Source: Bacillota bacterium (lineage in GTDB: Bacteria > Bacillota > Clostridia > Oscillospirales > Ruminococcaceae). From it: a stretch of DNA of 38,828 nucleotides. The notes below the pieces were generated by a model. It was not told the DNA's origin, made no database searches, and saw only the letters and a list, made by a program, of their open reading frames with translations. Shown here piece by piece: positions 27,121 through 34,326 of the stretch. The position numbers and the translations under genes were made by a program. Location: NCBI GenBank assembly GCA_023443315.1, contig JAEZVA010000016.1, forward strand, positions 1 through 38,828, in the 5' to 3' direction. Positions within the stretch are counted from its first letter, which is position 1. Each line of letters starts with the position of its first letter.

Positions 27121-28980
27121 TTAATAGGTTAGCCCATAGCCGACATCAAACAGCACGCGCTCGGTGCCAATATCCTTAACCGTGCGGTACCATGGCATGG
27201 GCAGCTTGCCGGAAAACGGGCTTTTGCCTATCAATACATTCGCAACCCCGTCCGCTTCGCTGCCGGGCAGATAGCACATCACCGCCGCGTCCCAGTCGCT
27301 TAGATATTCGTCGATGATTACCTGCCTGCCCGCAACGATAAGCGACACGGTAGGCTTGCCGAGCTGTTTAGCAAGGGCGATGGCCTCGGTGTTGCCTTTG
27401 AGCGCAAGTTTGCCGGTTATCGACATATCCTCGGTGTCGCCTTCCCACTCGGCGTAGGGGATTTCTCCGACACAAAGCAGCACCACATCCGCCTGTGCTG
27501 CCTGCGACGGGTCGGTGAGGATGGTCAGACCGTATTCGGACGCGGCGGCGTTAAGCCCGTCAAGGATGGTGGTTGCGGTCGTTACGTAGCGGGTACTTAC
27601 ACTGTCCTGCGCGCCCTGCCACGAGATTGTCCATCCGCCGCACTGTGCGCCGGTGTCATCCGCCGCAGGACCAATAACTAGAACCTTTGCACCACGCTTA
27701 AGCGGCAGCACATCGCCGTCATTTTTAAGCAAAACCAGGCTTTTTTCCACCAGCTGTCGTGAGAGGGCACGGTACTGCTCGCTGCCCACCTCATCAACAT
27801 CCGCCGTAAGGGCTTGCTGCATCGGGTCGTCAAACAGCCCCATCTGCTGCTTTACCGAGATGATGCGCGTCACCGCGTCATCCACGCGACTTTGCTCTAT
27901 GCTGCCCTCATTCACCGCTTCTATAATGTACTCATAGCATTCCTTGTATTTCTCCGGCTCCATGAGCATATCAATGCCCGCGTTAATCGAGGTGATAACC
28001 TGCTGCTTCAGCGAACTACCGGGGATGTTGTGAATGGACTCCCAGTCGCTGACCACAAAGCCGTCAAAACCCATCTCGCCCTTGAGCACATGGGCAATCA
28101 GCTCCTTGTGGGCGTGCAGCTTTACCCCATTCAGGCTGCTGTGGCTGACCATCACCGTTTTTACCCCCGCATCAATCAGGGATTGATACACCGCTAACAG
28201 CTCATCCACCTGCTGCTCGGTCAGCGACGCGTCGCCACGGTCGACGAGATAATCGCCCTCTCCCGTGCCGTAGGCGATGTTGCCGTCGGCGAGGTAATGC
28301 TTGGCGCAGGGCATAACCCCGCCGTCAAGCTGCCCCTTGGAATAGGCGACGCCAAGCGACGCCACAAGCTGCGGGTCGGAGGAATAGCTCTCATAGGTTC
28401 TGCCCCAGCGTGGCTCGGTTGCGACCGCAACGCAGGGGGAAAAGTTCCACAGCATGCCCGACAGCTTCATCTCCTGCGCGACGGCATAGCCCATCGCGTA
28501 GGTAAGCTCGGTATCGTTTGCCGCGCCGATGCCGATATTGTGGGGAAACACAACGGTTCCCATACACTTGATGTTACCGTGCACCGCGTCGGTCCCATAC
28601 ACAAACGGGATGGCGCTTTGGGATTTCAGCGATGCTACCTGAAGACGCTGCACCGTCTTTTTCCAACCGTTTGCCGTGGTATCAAGCCTACCAAATTCAC
28701 TTAAAACCGAGCTGAAGTTGTACTCGCTCAGCTCCTTTTCGGTCACGAAGTACACCGCGCCTTGCACCATCTGCGCCGCCTTTTGTTCTAACGTTAGCGA
28801 CGAGACAATCTCCTGCGCACTGCGCACGGTTTCTATTCCAGAAATGGAAGACGAACTTTGGGGTTGCGTTAGTTCGGAAGAGACAGGCGGTTCGGATGCG
28901 ATTTGGACGGTCGGCGCACAGCCGAACAAAAAGACAAACAACGCAAGAGTGAGAGCGCATAGCGGTTTCAATCGATTCAT
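27121..28980 (-). CDS. Glycoside hydrolase family 3 lipoprotein (beta-glucosidase-like)
   Basis: This 619-residue enzyme is a two-domain GH3 exo-hydrolase of the ExoI/beta-glucosidase type. The N-terminus is a lipoprotein signal with lipobox LFGC (Cys21), then a Ser/Pro-rich linker (22-50), so it should be anchored outside the membrane. The TIM-barrel domain runs about 55-395 and includes KHYL at 227-230. The nucleophile is probably Asp312 in FVVSDWESI. The GH3 C-terminal domain (about 415-600) should supply the acid/base. The sequence does not distinguish glucosidase from other beta-glycosidases. GGGGG precedes the ATG. Confidence 0.92.
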   Translation of the reverse strand: MNRLKPLCALTLALFVFLFGCAPTVQIASEPPVSSELTQPQSSSSISGIETVRSAQEIVSSLTLEQKAAQMVQGAVYFVTEKELSEYNFSSVLSEFGRLDTTANGWKKTVQRLQVASLKSQSAIPFVYGTDAVHGNIKCMGTVVFPHNIGIGAANDTELTYAMGYAVAQEMKLSGMLWNFSPCVAVATEPRWGRTYESYSSDPQLVASLGVAYSKGQLDGGVMPCAKHYLADGNIAYGTGEGDYLVDRGDASLTEQQVDELLAVYQSLIDAGVKTVMVSHSSLNGVKLHAHKELIAHVLKGEMGFDGFVVSDWESIHNIPGSSLKQQVITSINAGIDMLMEPEKYKECYEYIIEAVNEGSIEQSRVDDAVTRIISVKQQMGLFDDPMQQALTADVDEVGSEQYRALSRQLVEKSLVLLKNDGDVLPLKRGAKVLVIGPAADDTGAQCGGWTISWQGAQDSVSTRYVTTATTILDGLNAAASEYGLTILTDPSQAAQADVVLLCVGEIPYAEWEGDTEDMSITGKLALKGNTEAIALAKQLGKPTVSLIVAGRQVIIDEYLSDWDAAVMCYLPGSEADGVANVLIGKSPFSGKLPMPWYRTVKDIGTERVLFDVGYGLTY

Positions 28981-29021
28981 GACACATTCCCCCGTTGAAA
29001 AGATGTGGTTGATTTTTTATC

Positions 29022-29051
29022 ATCATACCATAACCTTACTATCTTAGGTAA
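29022..29051 (-). promoter_or_regulatory. Possible promoter of the GH3 gene
   Basis: On the minus strand TATGAT (29022-29027) is preceded by an extended TGG, with a weak TTACCT (29046-29051) 18 bp upstream. It lies 41 bp before the ATG. Confidence 0.45.
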
Positions 29052-29070
29052 TCATTTCTTGCTCATTTGC

Positions 29071-29118
29071 AAAAAGAACCGTAACCCAGATACGTTAAAT
29101 ATCTAAATCACGGTTCTT
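29071..29118 (-). terminator. Intrinsic terminator of the APH-family gene
   Basis: AAGAACCGT (29074-29082) pairs with ACGGTTCTT (29110-29118), 9 bp, with a shorter inner stem AGATA/TATCT in the 27-nt loop. On the minus strand the stem runs directly into a T-rich stretch. It lies 24 nt after the stop. Confidence 0.75.
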
Positions 29119-29141
29119 AAGTTACTACAGACTGTGTAGTG

Positions 29142-30119
29142 TTACTGTGTCATTCTACTTTCTTTACTAAGAATAAAGTCGCCTAATTTTTCCCTTAGTT
29201 CTGTCATCCACTGGGGTTCCTCATCAAATCGTTCTGCTACACATCGGATAAGCCTTGCATAGCCATACAAATTGACAAAGCGGCTCATGAGCGGAGATGA
29301 CAGTCTCATCTCCTCGGTATAGCAATGCTCTGTCTGATACCCCCTAAGAAACTCATCTTTAGCCTGTTGACACGCCTTGCCGGACAGCTCTTCTTCTATA
29401 CAATCGAAGACCTGTACAATATCCAGTGCATACCAATGGTACATTCCGTCATCAAAATCGATGACGGAACACGATTTGCTGTTTTCATCGTAGAATACAT
29501 TATCAAACTCGAAGTCATAGTGAACCAGCCCATAATTATCATTGTTCTGCGGAAGCTGACTAAGCTGATTTTTTATAAGTGTTAGTTCCAAAAAAGCAAA
29601 TTCCGGAGCAGAATACTCACGAAGTACCCCTTCAATCCATTGCAAAACCTCCGTGTGCGCCCATTTCTTTGTAACCGCTTTGTACTCGGCTGATAACGCA
29701 TGGAGCCTTCCTAAGGTTTTGCCGTAGTTGTACATCACCTCATCCGATTTATCCGTCCACTCAATTGGTATTCCCTTGACACATTTGAATGCTGCCGCAT
29801 AATAATCGCCCCATTGCGTGTTTAGCTCTAATAGTACATCTCCGGTTTTACTTGCTATGGGTTCCAGTGCGGGATACCCTGCGCCAACTAGATACCCGAT
29901 GTATTCGAGCTCTCCGATGATATTTTCCTTGATTTTTTCATCTACGGGAGCTAGGCGGATAAAACAGACGTCTGCGCCCCGGAAAAAGGGATACACCGCA
30001 TTTGCGGATATCCGATATCGCCCCAACATCTCATCTAGTCCTTCATGATTGTGCTCCCAATTGCGCAATGCCTCTTTTGCCAGATCAAAATTTGAGTAAA
30101 GATGTCTTAATCTCAGCAT
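29142..30119 (-). CDS. APH-family phosphotransferase (kinase-like), substrate unknown
   Basis: This 325-residue protein has the aminoglycoside-phosphotransferase/choline-kinase fold. The catalytic Brenner-type motif is LVHYDFEFDNVF, with His200, Asp202 and Asn207, and the metal-binding IDFDD has Asp221. A hinge and helical C-terminal part follow. The same fold serves antibiotic kinases, CotS-type spore-coat proteins and sugar or homoserine kinases, so the substrate is open. The start is the ATG at 30119, with AAAGGA about 12 bp upstream; a TTG seven codons earlier is less likely. A leader peptide and terminator directly upstream suggest expression set by translation, as with ribosome-targeting-antibiotic genes. 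Confidence 0.85.
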   Translation of the reverse strand: MLRLRHLYSNFDLAKEALRNWEHNHEGLDEMLGRYRISANAVYPFFRGADVCFIRLAPVDEKIKENIIGELEYIGYLVGAGYPALEPIASKTGDVLLELNTQWGDYYAAAFKCVKGIPIEWTDKSDEVMYNYGKTLGRLHALSAEYKAVTKKWAHTEVLQWIEGVLREYSAPEFAFLELTLIKNQLSQLPQNNDNYGLVHYDFEFDNVFYDENSKSCSVIDFDDGMYHWYALDIVQVFDCIEEELSGKACQQAKDEFLRGYQTEHCYTEEMRLSSPLMSRFVNLYGYARLIRCVAERFDEEPQWMTELREKLGDFILSKESRMTQ

Positions 30120-30140
30120 ACTGCTTATTTTTCCTTTCAA

Positions 30141-30172
30141 AATAAAAAAGCACTCCTGAAAAACAGAAGTGC
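30141..30172 (-). terminator. Attenuator terminator just upstream of the APH-family gene
   Basis: On the minus strand GCACTTCTG (30172-30164) pairs with CAGGAGTGC (30158-30150), one wobble, 5-nt loop, then six T and TATT. It ends 21 nt before the ATG and downstream of the leader promoter, so any gene transcript must read through it. Confidence 0.85.
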
Positions 30173-30189
30173 AAAATTTACTGCCGAAA

Positions 30190-30242
30190 AATAAACATGA
30201 GTGCCTGTTATGTAATGTTTATTAGGCGGGCAATATCACTCC
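30190..30242 (-). promoter_or_regulatory. Competing antiterminator elements of the APH leader
   Basis: GCACTC at 30204-30199 can pair with the terminator's 3' arm GAGTGC (30155-30150). It can instead pair, as CACTC, with GAGTG at 30241-30237 inside the leader reading frame. A separate 9-bp stem (30223-30215 with 30198-30190) holds the same GCACTC in its loop. Translation of the leader would decide which pairs form. The switching model is inference from complementarity. Confidence 0.6.
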
Positions 30243-30270
30243 AATTTTTCATCACAAATAATTTGGTCAT
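30208..30270 (-). CDS. Leader peptide of the APH-family gene (20 codons)
   Basis: A 20-codon frame starts ATG at 30270, reads MTKLFVMKNWSD and then IARLINIT, and stops at TAA (30208-30210). AGGTG lies 10 bp upstream (30281-30285). It starts about 29 nt into the transcript predicted from the promoter at 30306-30334, and its last codons form one arm of the 30190-30223 stem. A regulatory peptide read for its translation rate is more likely than a functional product. No close relative was recognised. Confidence 0.6.
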   Translation of the reverse strand: MTKLFVMKNWSDIARLINIT

Positions 30271-30305
30271 GATAGCTGCTCACCTGCCTTTCAAGATTCT
30301 TGATT

Positions 30306-30334
30306 ATTTTACCACAACATTTACAAAAAGTAAA
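30306..30334 (-). promoter_or_regulatory. Promoter of the APH leader transcript
   Basis: On the minus strand TTTACT (30329-30334), 17 bp ending in TGG, and TAAAAT (30306-30311) form an extended -10 promoter. The predicted start is near 30299, about 180 nt before the APH-family ATG. Confidence 0.65.
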
Positions 30335-30449
30335 TAGATATCACTGCTGGCTTTCGCTTTGTTTGTTATGTGAATATACATGCAACAGCTTTGTTCTGTT
30401 TGGAGGGTCGGCTTGCGAGGAGTCACCAAATACGCAAAGTGTACACCAC

Positions 30450-30490
30450 GCAAAGAAAACCCTGTAAACCGTTGAGGTCACAGGGTTTTC
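30450..30490 (-). terminator. Intrinsic terminator downstream of the small membrane protein
   Basis: GAAAACCCTGT (30455-30465) pairs perfectly with ACAGGGTTTTC (30480-30490), 11 bp with a 14-nt loop, followed on the minus strand by TTTGC. Together with the T's of the stem this makes a fair terminator. The stretch 30335-30449 to its left holds nothing recognisable. Confidence 0.65.
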
Positions 30491-30565
30491 GATGCAAGTA
30501 ATGTCAATTCTGGATATCAACTTATTATTAATTAGGGATTTGAACTGTCATCACGTAGATTATGC

Positions 30566-30763
30566 TCATTTTGTACTATCATCGTCTTTTTTCTGTTGTG
30601 ATGAGTAGATGACAAGCGTACCGCAAAATATGGCTATCATACAACAAAATGACGTAATAGCTGATGGGTTAAAAGAGGATACAAATAGGTTAATTGCTGA
30701 TATTAACACAGCAATAGAGGAAAGCACGCAACCAATCTTTGCAATTTTCATCTTGCTTTTCAT
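30566..30763 (-). CDS. Small two-helix membrane protein, function unknown
   Basis: This 65-residue protein starts MKSKMKIAKIGC. It has two hydrophobic segments (about residues 8-29 and 35-53) and a charged tail ending in KKDDDSTK, so it is probably a real small membrane protein. The ribosome site is weak. A terminator follows at 30455-30490, and the tRNA-Leu terminator lies upstream, so it is probably its own unit. It is not recognised as any named family. Confidence 0.6.
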   Translation of the reverse strand: MKSKMKIAKIGCVLSSIAVLISAINLFVSSFNPSAITSFCCMIAIFCGTLVIYSSQQKKDDDSTK

Positions 30764-30821
30764 AAGAACATCTCACTTTCACCAAATATAAAAAATCCGT
30801 ATTTTCCCTAATTCTATCACA

Positions 30822-30869
30822 CAAAAACAATAAAGTCATGTATGAGTTCAAATCCTCATACATGACTTT
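30822..30869 (-). terminator. Intrinsic terminator of tRNA-Leu
   Basis: AAAGTCATGTATGAG (30832-30846) pairs perfectly with 30855-30869, a 15-bp stem with an 8-nt loop. On the minus strand ATTG and then TTTTTG follow. It lies 4 nt after the encoded CCA of the tRNA. Confidence 0.85.
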
Positions 30870-30873
30870 TAAA

Positions 30874-30955
30874 TGGTGCGGGCGGTGGGACTTGAACCCA
30901 CACGCCGAAGCATTGGCTCCTAAGACCAACGTGTCTGCCATTCCACCACGCCCGC
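30874..30955 (-). tRNA. tRNA-Leu, anticodon UAG
   Basis: On the minus strand a 79-nt tRNA body plus encoded CCA is seen. The acceptor arms are GCGGGCG and CGCCCGC with an A discriminator. The anticodon loop is CTTAGGA, giving anticodon TAG (reads CUN leucine codons). The T-arm is GTGGGTTCAAGTCCCAC, and the long variable arm marks class II. The start at 30955 lies 68 bp downstream of a perfect promoter. Confidence 0.97.
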
Positions 30956-31022
30956 ATGTTTGCCTTGCTGCCACTGCATAAAAGCGGCACCAAAACCGCC
31001 TGCCCGCAACAGCATAACATAG

Positions 31023-31051
31023 ATTATATCAGTCTTAGCCCTCACTGTCAA
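31023..31051 (-). promoter_or_regulatory. Consensus promoter of tRNA-Leu
   Basis: On the minus strand a perfect TTGACA (31046-31051), a 17-bp spacer and a perfect TATAAT (31023-31028) form a textbook sigA promoter, as expected of a stable-RNA gene. Confidence 0.9.
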
Positions 31052-31117
31052 CAGCGCGTTCCCCTCCACCGACATTCTTTTTTCTTCTTGGAATCGGGAT
31101 AATTCTTTGTTAAACCT

Positions 31118-31146
31118 TTGACAACTTCATGCTGCTGTGCTACAAT
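31118..31146 (+). promoter_or_regulatory. Consensus promoter of the hyd maturation operon
   Basis: Plus-strand TTGACA (31118-31123), a 17-bp spacer ending TGC (extended -10), and TACAAT (31141-31146) form a strong promoter. The predicted start is near 31153, leaving about 240 nt before the first start codon. Confidence 0.85.
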
Positions 31147-31152
31147 ACGGCT

Positions 31153-31391
31153 GTAACAAAAAAGCAATGTGACCCCGCGCGCTTATGCGCCCGAGAACAC
31201 AGGGCTTAGCAGTTTTTCACCCGACCGCAAGGTGCTCCGAGCGGAAAGGCGCGCATTCTGGCTTAGCGTGTATTATATACTAAAACACGAACCGTTAGCC
31301 GTTATGCTCTCTTTTCGCGCCCTTTTTGTCGGGGGATGCGAACAGGGAGCTTTTTATTTTGCTTATTTTAAGAAAGAAGGGGCGGTTTTGC
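31153..31391 (+). promoter_or_regulatory. Structured leader of the hyd operon (possible riboswitch or attenuator)
   Basis: The leader contains a terminator-like fold: GGCGCG (31248-31253) pairs with CGCGCC (31316-31321), with inner pairs GGCT/AGCC (31260-31263 with 31297-31300) and CGTGT/ACACG (31267-31271 with 31285-31289). Five T (31323-31327) follow. Upstream, GCGCGC at 31177-31182 could compete for the stem, and CACC/GGTG forms another hairpin (31218-31221 with 31231-31234). GGCTTAGC occurs twice (31203-31210 and 31260-31267). No known riboswitch class was recognised. Confidence 0.5.
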
Positions 31392-31640
31392 ATGGATAAG
31401 CGGATTGGAATTGTGGGTATTGTTGTGGAGGATTTATCGTGCGTAGAGCAGGTAAACGCCGTGCTGCACGATTTTGCAGCGCTTGTCGTTGGGCGGATGG
31501 GTATTCCCTACCGGGAACGCGGGGTGTCGGTGATATCCCTAATTGTAGACGGCGCAAACGATGAGATCAGCGCGATGACGGGCAGGCTAGGGCGTATTGC
31601 GGGGGCTTCGGTAAAATCGATGATTACCAAAAACACGTAA
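31392..31640 (+). CDS. TM1266-like [FeFe]-hydrogenase system regulator
   Basis: This 82-residue protein resembles the TM1266 family of small ACT-like proteins called iron-only-hydrogenase system regulators, encoded with hydE, hydF and hydG. The reading MDKRIGIVGIVVEDLSCVEQ shows the family's betaalpha start, and GIPYRERGVSVISLIVDGAND follows. The ATG at 31392 has AAGGGG 9 bp upstream. No DNA-binding motif is evident in this short form, so a role as a ligand-sensing regulator is known for the family only tentatively. Confidence 0.82.
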   Translation: MDKRIGIVGIVVEDLSCVEQVNAVLHDFAALVVGRMGIPYRERGVSVISLIVDGANDEISAMTGRLGRIAGASVKSMITKNT

Positions 31641-31723
31641 CCAAACACATCATTACAGGGATATTTTGCGATTGCAGGCGGGGTTAATCCGCAGGCTAAG
31701 TTTTGGAAAGGGATTTGTGTAGT

Positions 31724-33175
31724 ATGAATTTTTTAGAGAAGTACAGAGACGAGTTTGCGCGCTATGACGAGATGGAGCAAGACTTTATTGACGACGATAA
31801 GATATGGGCTCAGCTCAACAAGTGGCAAAACCCCTCCCGCGAGGATGTGCGCAGGGTTCTTAAAAAGGCGGAGGGCTGTGTGCGCCTTGACCCCGAAGAG
31901 ACCGCCATCCTGATTCAGAATCAGGACGAGACTACGATAAACGAGATGTTTGAACTGGCACACCAGCTAAAGCAGGAGGTATACGGCGACCGCATCGTGT
32001 TCTTTGCGCCGCTGTATATCAGCGACGAATGTGCAAACAACTGCACCTACTGCGGCTTTCGCAGCAGCAACGCCGCCATGCACCGCAAGACCCTTTCGAT
32101 GGAGGAGCTAGAGCAGGAGGTTCGCATCATGATTGACGAGGGGCAGAAGCGCTCGGTACTCGTCTACGGTGAATCGCCTGCCACCACCGCCGAGTTTATC
32201 CGCGACACCGTCAAAAAGGTGTACAGCATAAAAAGCGAAAACGGTGCGATTCGGCGAGTAAACGTCAACTGCGCGCCGATGACGGTGGAGGAAATGCGCC
32301 TGCTCAAAGACATTGGCATCGGAACCTATCAGGTGTTTCAGGAGACCTACCACCACGAGACGTACGCAAAGATGCACCCCGCGGGTACCATCAAGGGGCA
32401 TTACCGCTGGCGGTTGTACGCGATGGATCGCGCGCAGCAGGCGGGGGTGGACGACAGCGGCATCGGCGTGCTGTTCGGACTGTATGACTGGCGGTTTGAG
32501 GTGATGGGGCTGCTGTACCACACCATCCATCTGGAGGAGACCTTCGGCGGGATTGGTCCACATACCATCTCGTTTCCTCGCATCCGCCCCGCCACCGGCA
32601 CGCCCTATGCAAGCAACCCGGAATACGCGGTGTCGGATGAGGACTTTAAAAAGCTGGTTGCCGTTATCCGCCTTTCGGTGCCCTATACCGGCATGATCTG
32701 CACCGCGCGCGAGCCGGAGCAGGTACGCCGTGAGGTGTTGCCCTTGGGTGTTTCTCAGGTGGACGCGGGCACGCGCATCGGTGTGGGGGCGTACACAAAA
32801 AGTAAAGCAGCAAACTTTATGCCCGATAAGGAGCAGTTCACGATTGGCGACACCAGCTCGCTGGACAGCACGGTGATGCAGATCTGCACACAGGACGCCA
32901 TCCCCTCGTTTTGCACCGCCTGCTACCGCGCAGGGCGCACCGGCGAGGAGTTTATGAAAGTGGCAAAATCGCGGTTTGTACGCAACTACTGCATGCCCAA
33001 CGCCATCTTTACCTTTAAGGAATACCTGCTTGACTACGCCTCCCCAGAGGCGCGTGCCAAGGGCGAAGAAACCATCCGACAGCGCGTGGAACAGTTCAAA
33101 GGCACCGAGACCTACGACGTTGTTGTCGAGAACCTGTTACGCCTTGAAAACGGAGAACGCGACCTTCGGATATAA
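31724..33175 (+). CDS. hydG: [FeFe]-hydrogenase maturase HydG (tyrosine lyase)
   Basis: This 483-residue radical SAM enzyme cleaves tyrosine to make CO and cyanide, and builds an Fe(CO)2(CN)-cysteine unit for the H-cluster. The radical SAM cluster motif CX3CX2C is Cys103, Cys107 and Cys110. The second C-terminal cluster motif CX2CX22C is intact with Cys397, Cys400 and Cys423, which separates HydG from ThiH. The ATG at 31724 follows AAAGGGA; an earlier TTG would add seven unlikely residues. It lies 83 bp after the regulator gene and 38 bp before hydE. Confidence 0.95.
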   Translation: MNFLEKYRDEFARYDEMEQDFIDDDKIWAQLNKWQNPSREDVRRVLKKAEGCVRLDPEETAILIQNQDETTINEMFELAHQLKQEVYGDRIVFFAPLYISDECANNCTYCGFRSSNAAMHRKTLSMEELEQEVRIMIDEGQKRSVLVYGESPATTAEFIRDTVKKVYSIKSENGAIRRVNVNCAPMTVEEMRLLKDIGIGTYQVFQETYHHETYAKMHPAGTIKGHYRWRLYAMDRAQQAGVDDSGIGVLFGLYDWRFEVMGLLYHTIHLEETFGGIGPHTISFPRIRPATGTPYASNPEYAVSDEDFKKLVAVIRLSVPYTGMICTAREPEQVRREVLPLGVSQVDAGTRIGVGAYTKSKAANFMPDKEQFTIGDTSSLDSTVMQICTQDAIPSFCTACYRAGRTGEEFMKVAKSRFVRNYCMPNAIFTFKEYLLDYASPEARAKGEETIRQRVEQFKGTETYDVVVENLLRLENGERDLRI

Positions 33176-33213
33176 TTTTATGTTAACCTTTAGATACAGA
33201 AAGGCTTGTTTTT

Positions 33214-34299
33214 ATGATGCAGCTTCTACTTCACGACGCGCGGGAGTTTTCCGCGTACCTAAACAACGCTTCTAAGCAGGAGCTGACCGAGCTTCTCCGC
33301 TTTTTCTTTGAGGAGGCGGACGAAGATGCACGTGCTGCACTTCGTCAGTGCGCCGACGCCCTGCGCCGCACCCATTACGGCGAGCGGGTGTACTTTCGCG
33401 GGCTGATTGAGTTTTCGAGCTACTGTAAAAACGACTGCTTTTACTGCGGTATTCGCAGCGGCAACCGTAACGCCGTGCGCTACCGTCTGACGCATGAGGA
33501 GATTCTCGCCTGCTGCGAGCAAGGCTACGCGCTCGGCTTTCGCACCTTTGTGCTGCAGGGCGGCGAGGACCCTTATTTTACCGACGACCGCCTATGCGCC
33601 CTAGTAAGCGACATCACCGCGCGCTACCCCGACTGCGCCATTACCCTTTCGCTCGGCGAGCGCGACCGTGCGTCTTATCAGAGACTCTACAACGCGGGCG
33701 CAAGGCGTTACCTGCTGCGGCACGAAACGGCAAACGACGCGCACTACGCCATGCTGCATCCCGATAACCTGACCCTTGCAAACCGCAAGCAGTGCCTGTT
33801 TACCCTGCGGGAGATCGGCTTTCAGGTGGGTGCTGGGTTTATGGTACAATCGCCACACCAGACGATAGAGACGCTGGCGGACGATTTGGTATTTTTACGT
33901 GAGCTGCAGCCGCACATGACAGGGCTTGGACCGTTTGTTCCACACCGCGATACACGGTTTGCGCACTACCCCACCCCCACGGCAGAGCGTACTTTAATTT
34001 TGCTGTCGCTCGTTCGTTGCCTGTTGCCCAAGGTGCTGCTGCCCGCCACCACGGCGCTTGGCACCATCGATCCGCTGGGCAGGGAAAAAGGACTGCAGGC
34101 GGGTGCAAACGTGGTGATGCCAAACCTCTCCCCCATCAACCACCGCAAGGACTACGCACTGTACGACAACAAGATATGCACTGGCGAGGAGGCGGCAGAG
34201 TGCCTTGCCTGCCTGTCCAAACGCATTGCCTCGGCGGGCTTTGAGCCGGATTTCTCCCGCGGCGACCACATCGACCTGCAGGCTCACATAATGAAATGA
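33214..34299 (+). CDS. hydE: [FeFe]-hydrogenase maturase HydE
   Basis: This 361-residue radical SAM protein acts on the HydG-made iron synthon in the path to the two-iron subcluster and its dithiolate bridge. The cluster motif CKNDCFYC gives Cys71, Cys75 and Cys78. The sequence around LQGGEDPYFTD is typical of the HydE/BioB-like group. The ATG at 33214 has AAGG 9 bp upstream and is followed at once by another ATG. The order regulator-hydG-hydE-hydF with short gaps indicates one operon. Confidence 0.93.
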   Translation: MMQLLLHDAREFSAYLNNASKQELTELLRFFFEEADEDARAALRQCADALRRTHYGERVYFRGLIEFSSYCKNDCFYCGIRSGNRNAVRYRLTHEEILACCEQGYALGFRTFVLQGGEDPYFTDDRLCALVSDITARYPDCAITLSLGERDRASYQRLYNAGARRYLLRHETANDAHYAMLHPDNLTLANRKQCLFTLREIGFQVGAGFMVQSPHQTIETLADDLVFLRELQPHMTGLGPFVPHRDTRFAHYPTPTAERTLILLSLVRCLLPKVLLPATTALGTIDPLGREKGLQAGANVVMPNLSPINHRKDYALYDNKICTGEEAAECLACLSKRIASAGFEPDFSRGDHIDLQAHIMK

Positions 34300-34326
34300 T
34301 AAGCTAGGAAGGGATGATTACACGCT

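Larger units (their letters stand above)
30956..31391. other. Intergenic region between tRNA-Leu and the hydrogenase-maturation operon
   Basis: These 436 bp hold two divergent consensus promoters (31023-31051 minus, 31118-31146 plus) and a structured leader on the plus strand, all listed separately. No protein gene is supported; a 76-codon plus-strand frame at 31169-31399 lacks family character and overlaps the leader. Confidence 0.7.

Noticed and set aside
29142..30119. Naming the APH-family gene as an aminoglycoside- or macrolide-resistance gene
   Set aside because: The fold is shared with CotS-like and metabolic kinases, and no drug-specific signature is visible, so only the family is reported.
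30690..30974. A 94-codon minus-strand frame covering tRNA-Leu
   Set aside because: It reads straight through the tRNA and its terminator; the tRNA is certain.
31169..31399. A 76-codon plus-strand frame in the hyd leader
   Set aside because: No good ribosome site, no domain, and it overlaps the structured leader and the start of the TM1266-like gene.
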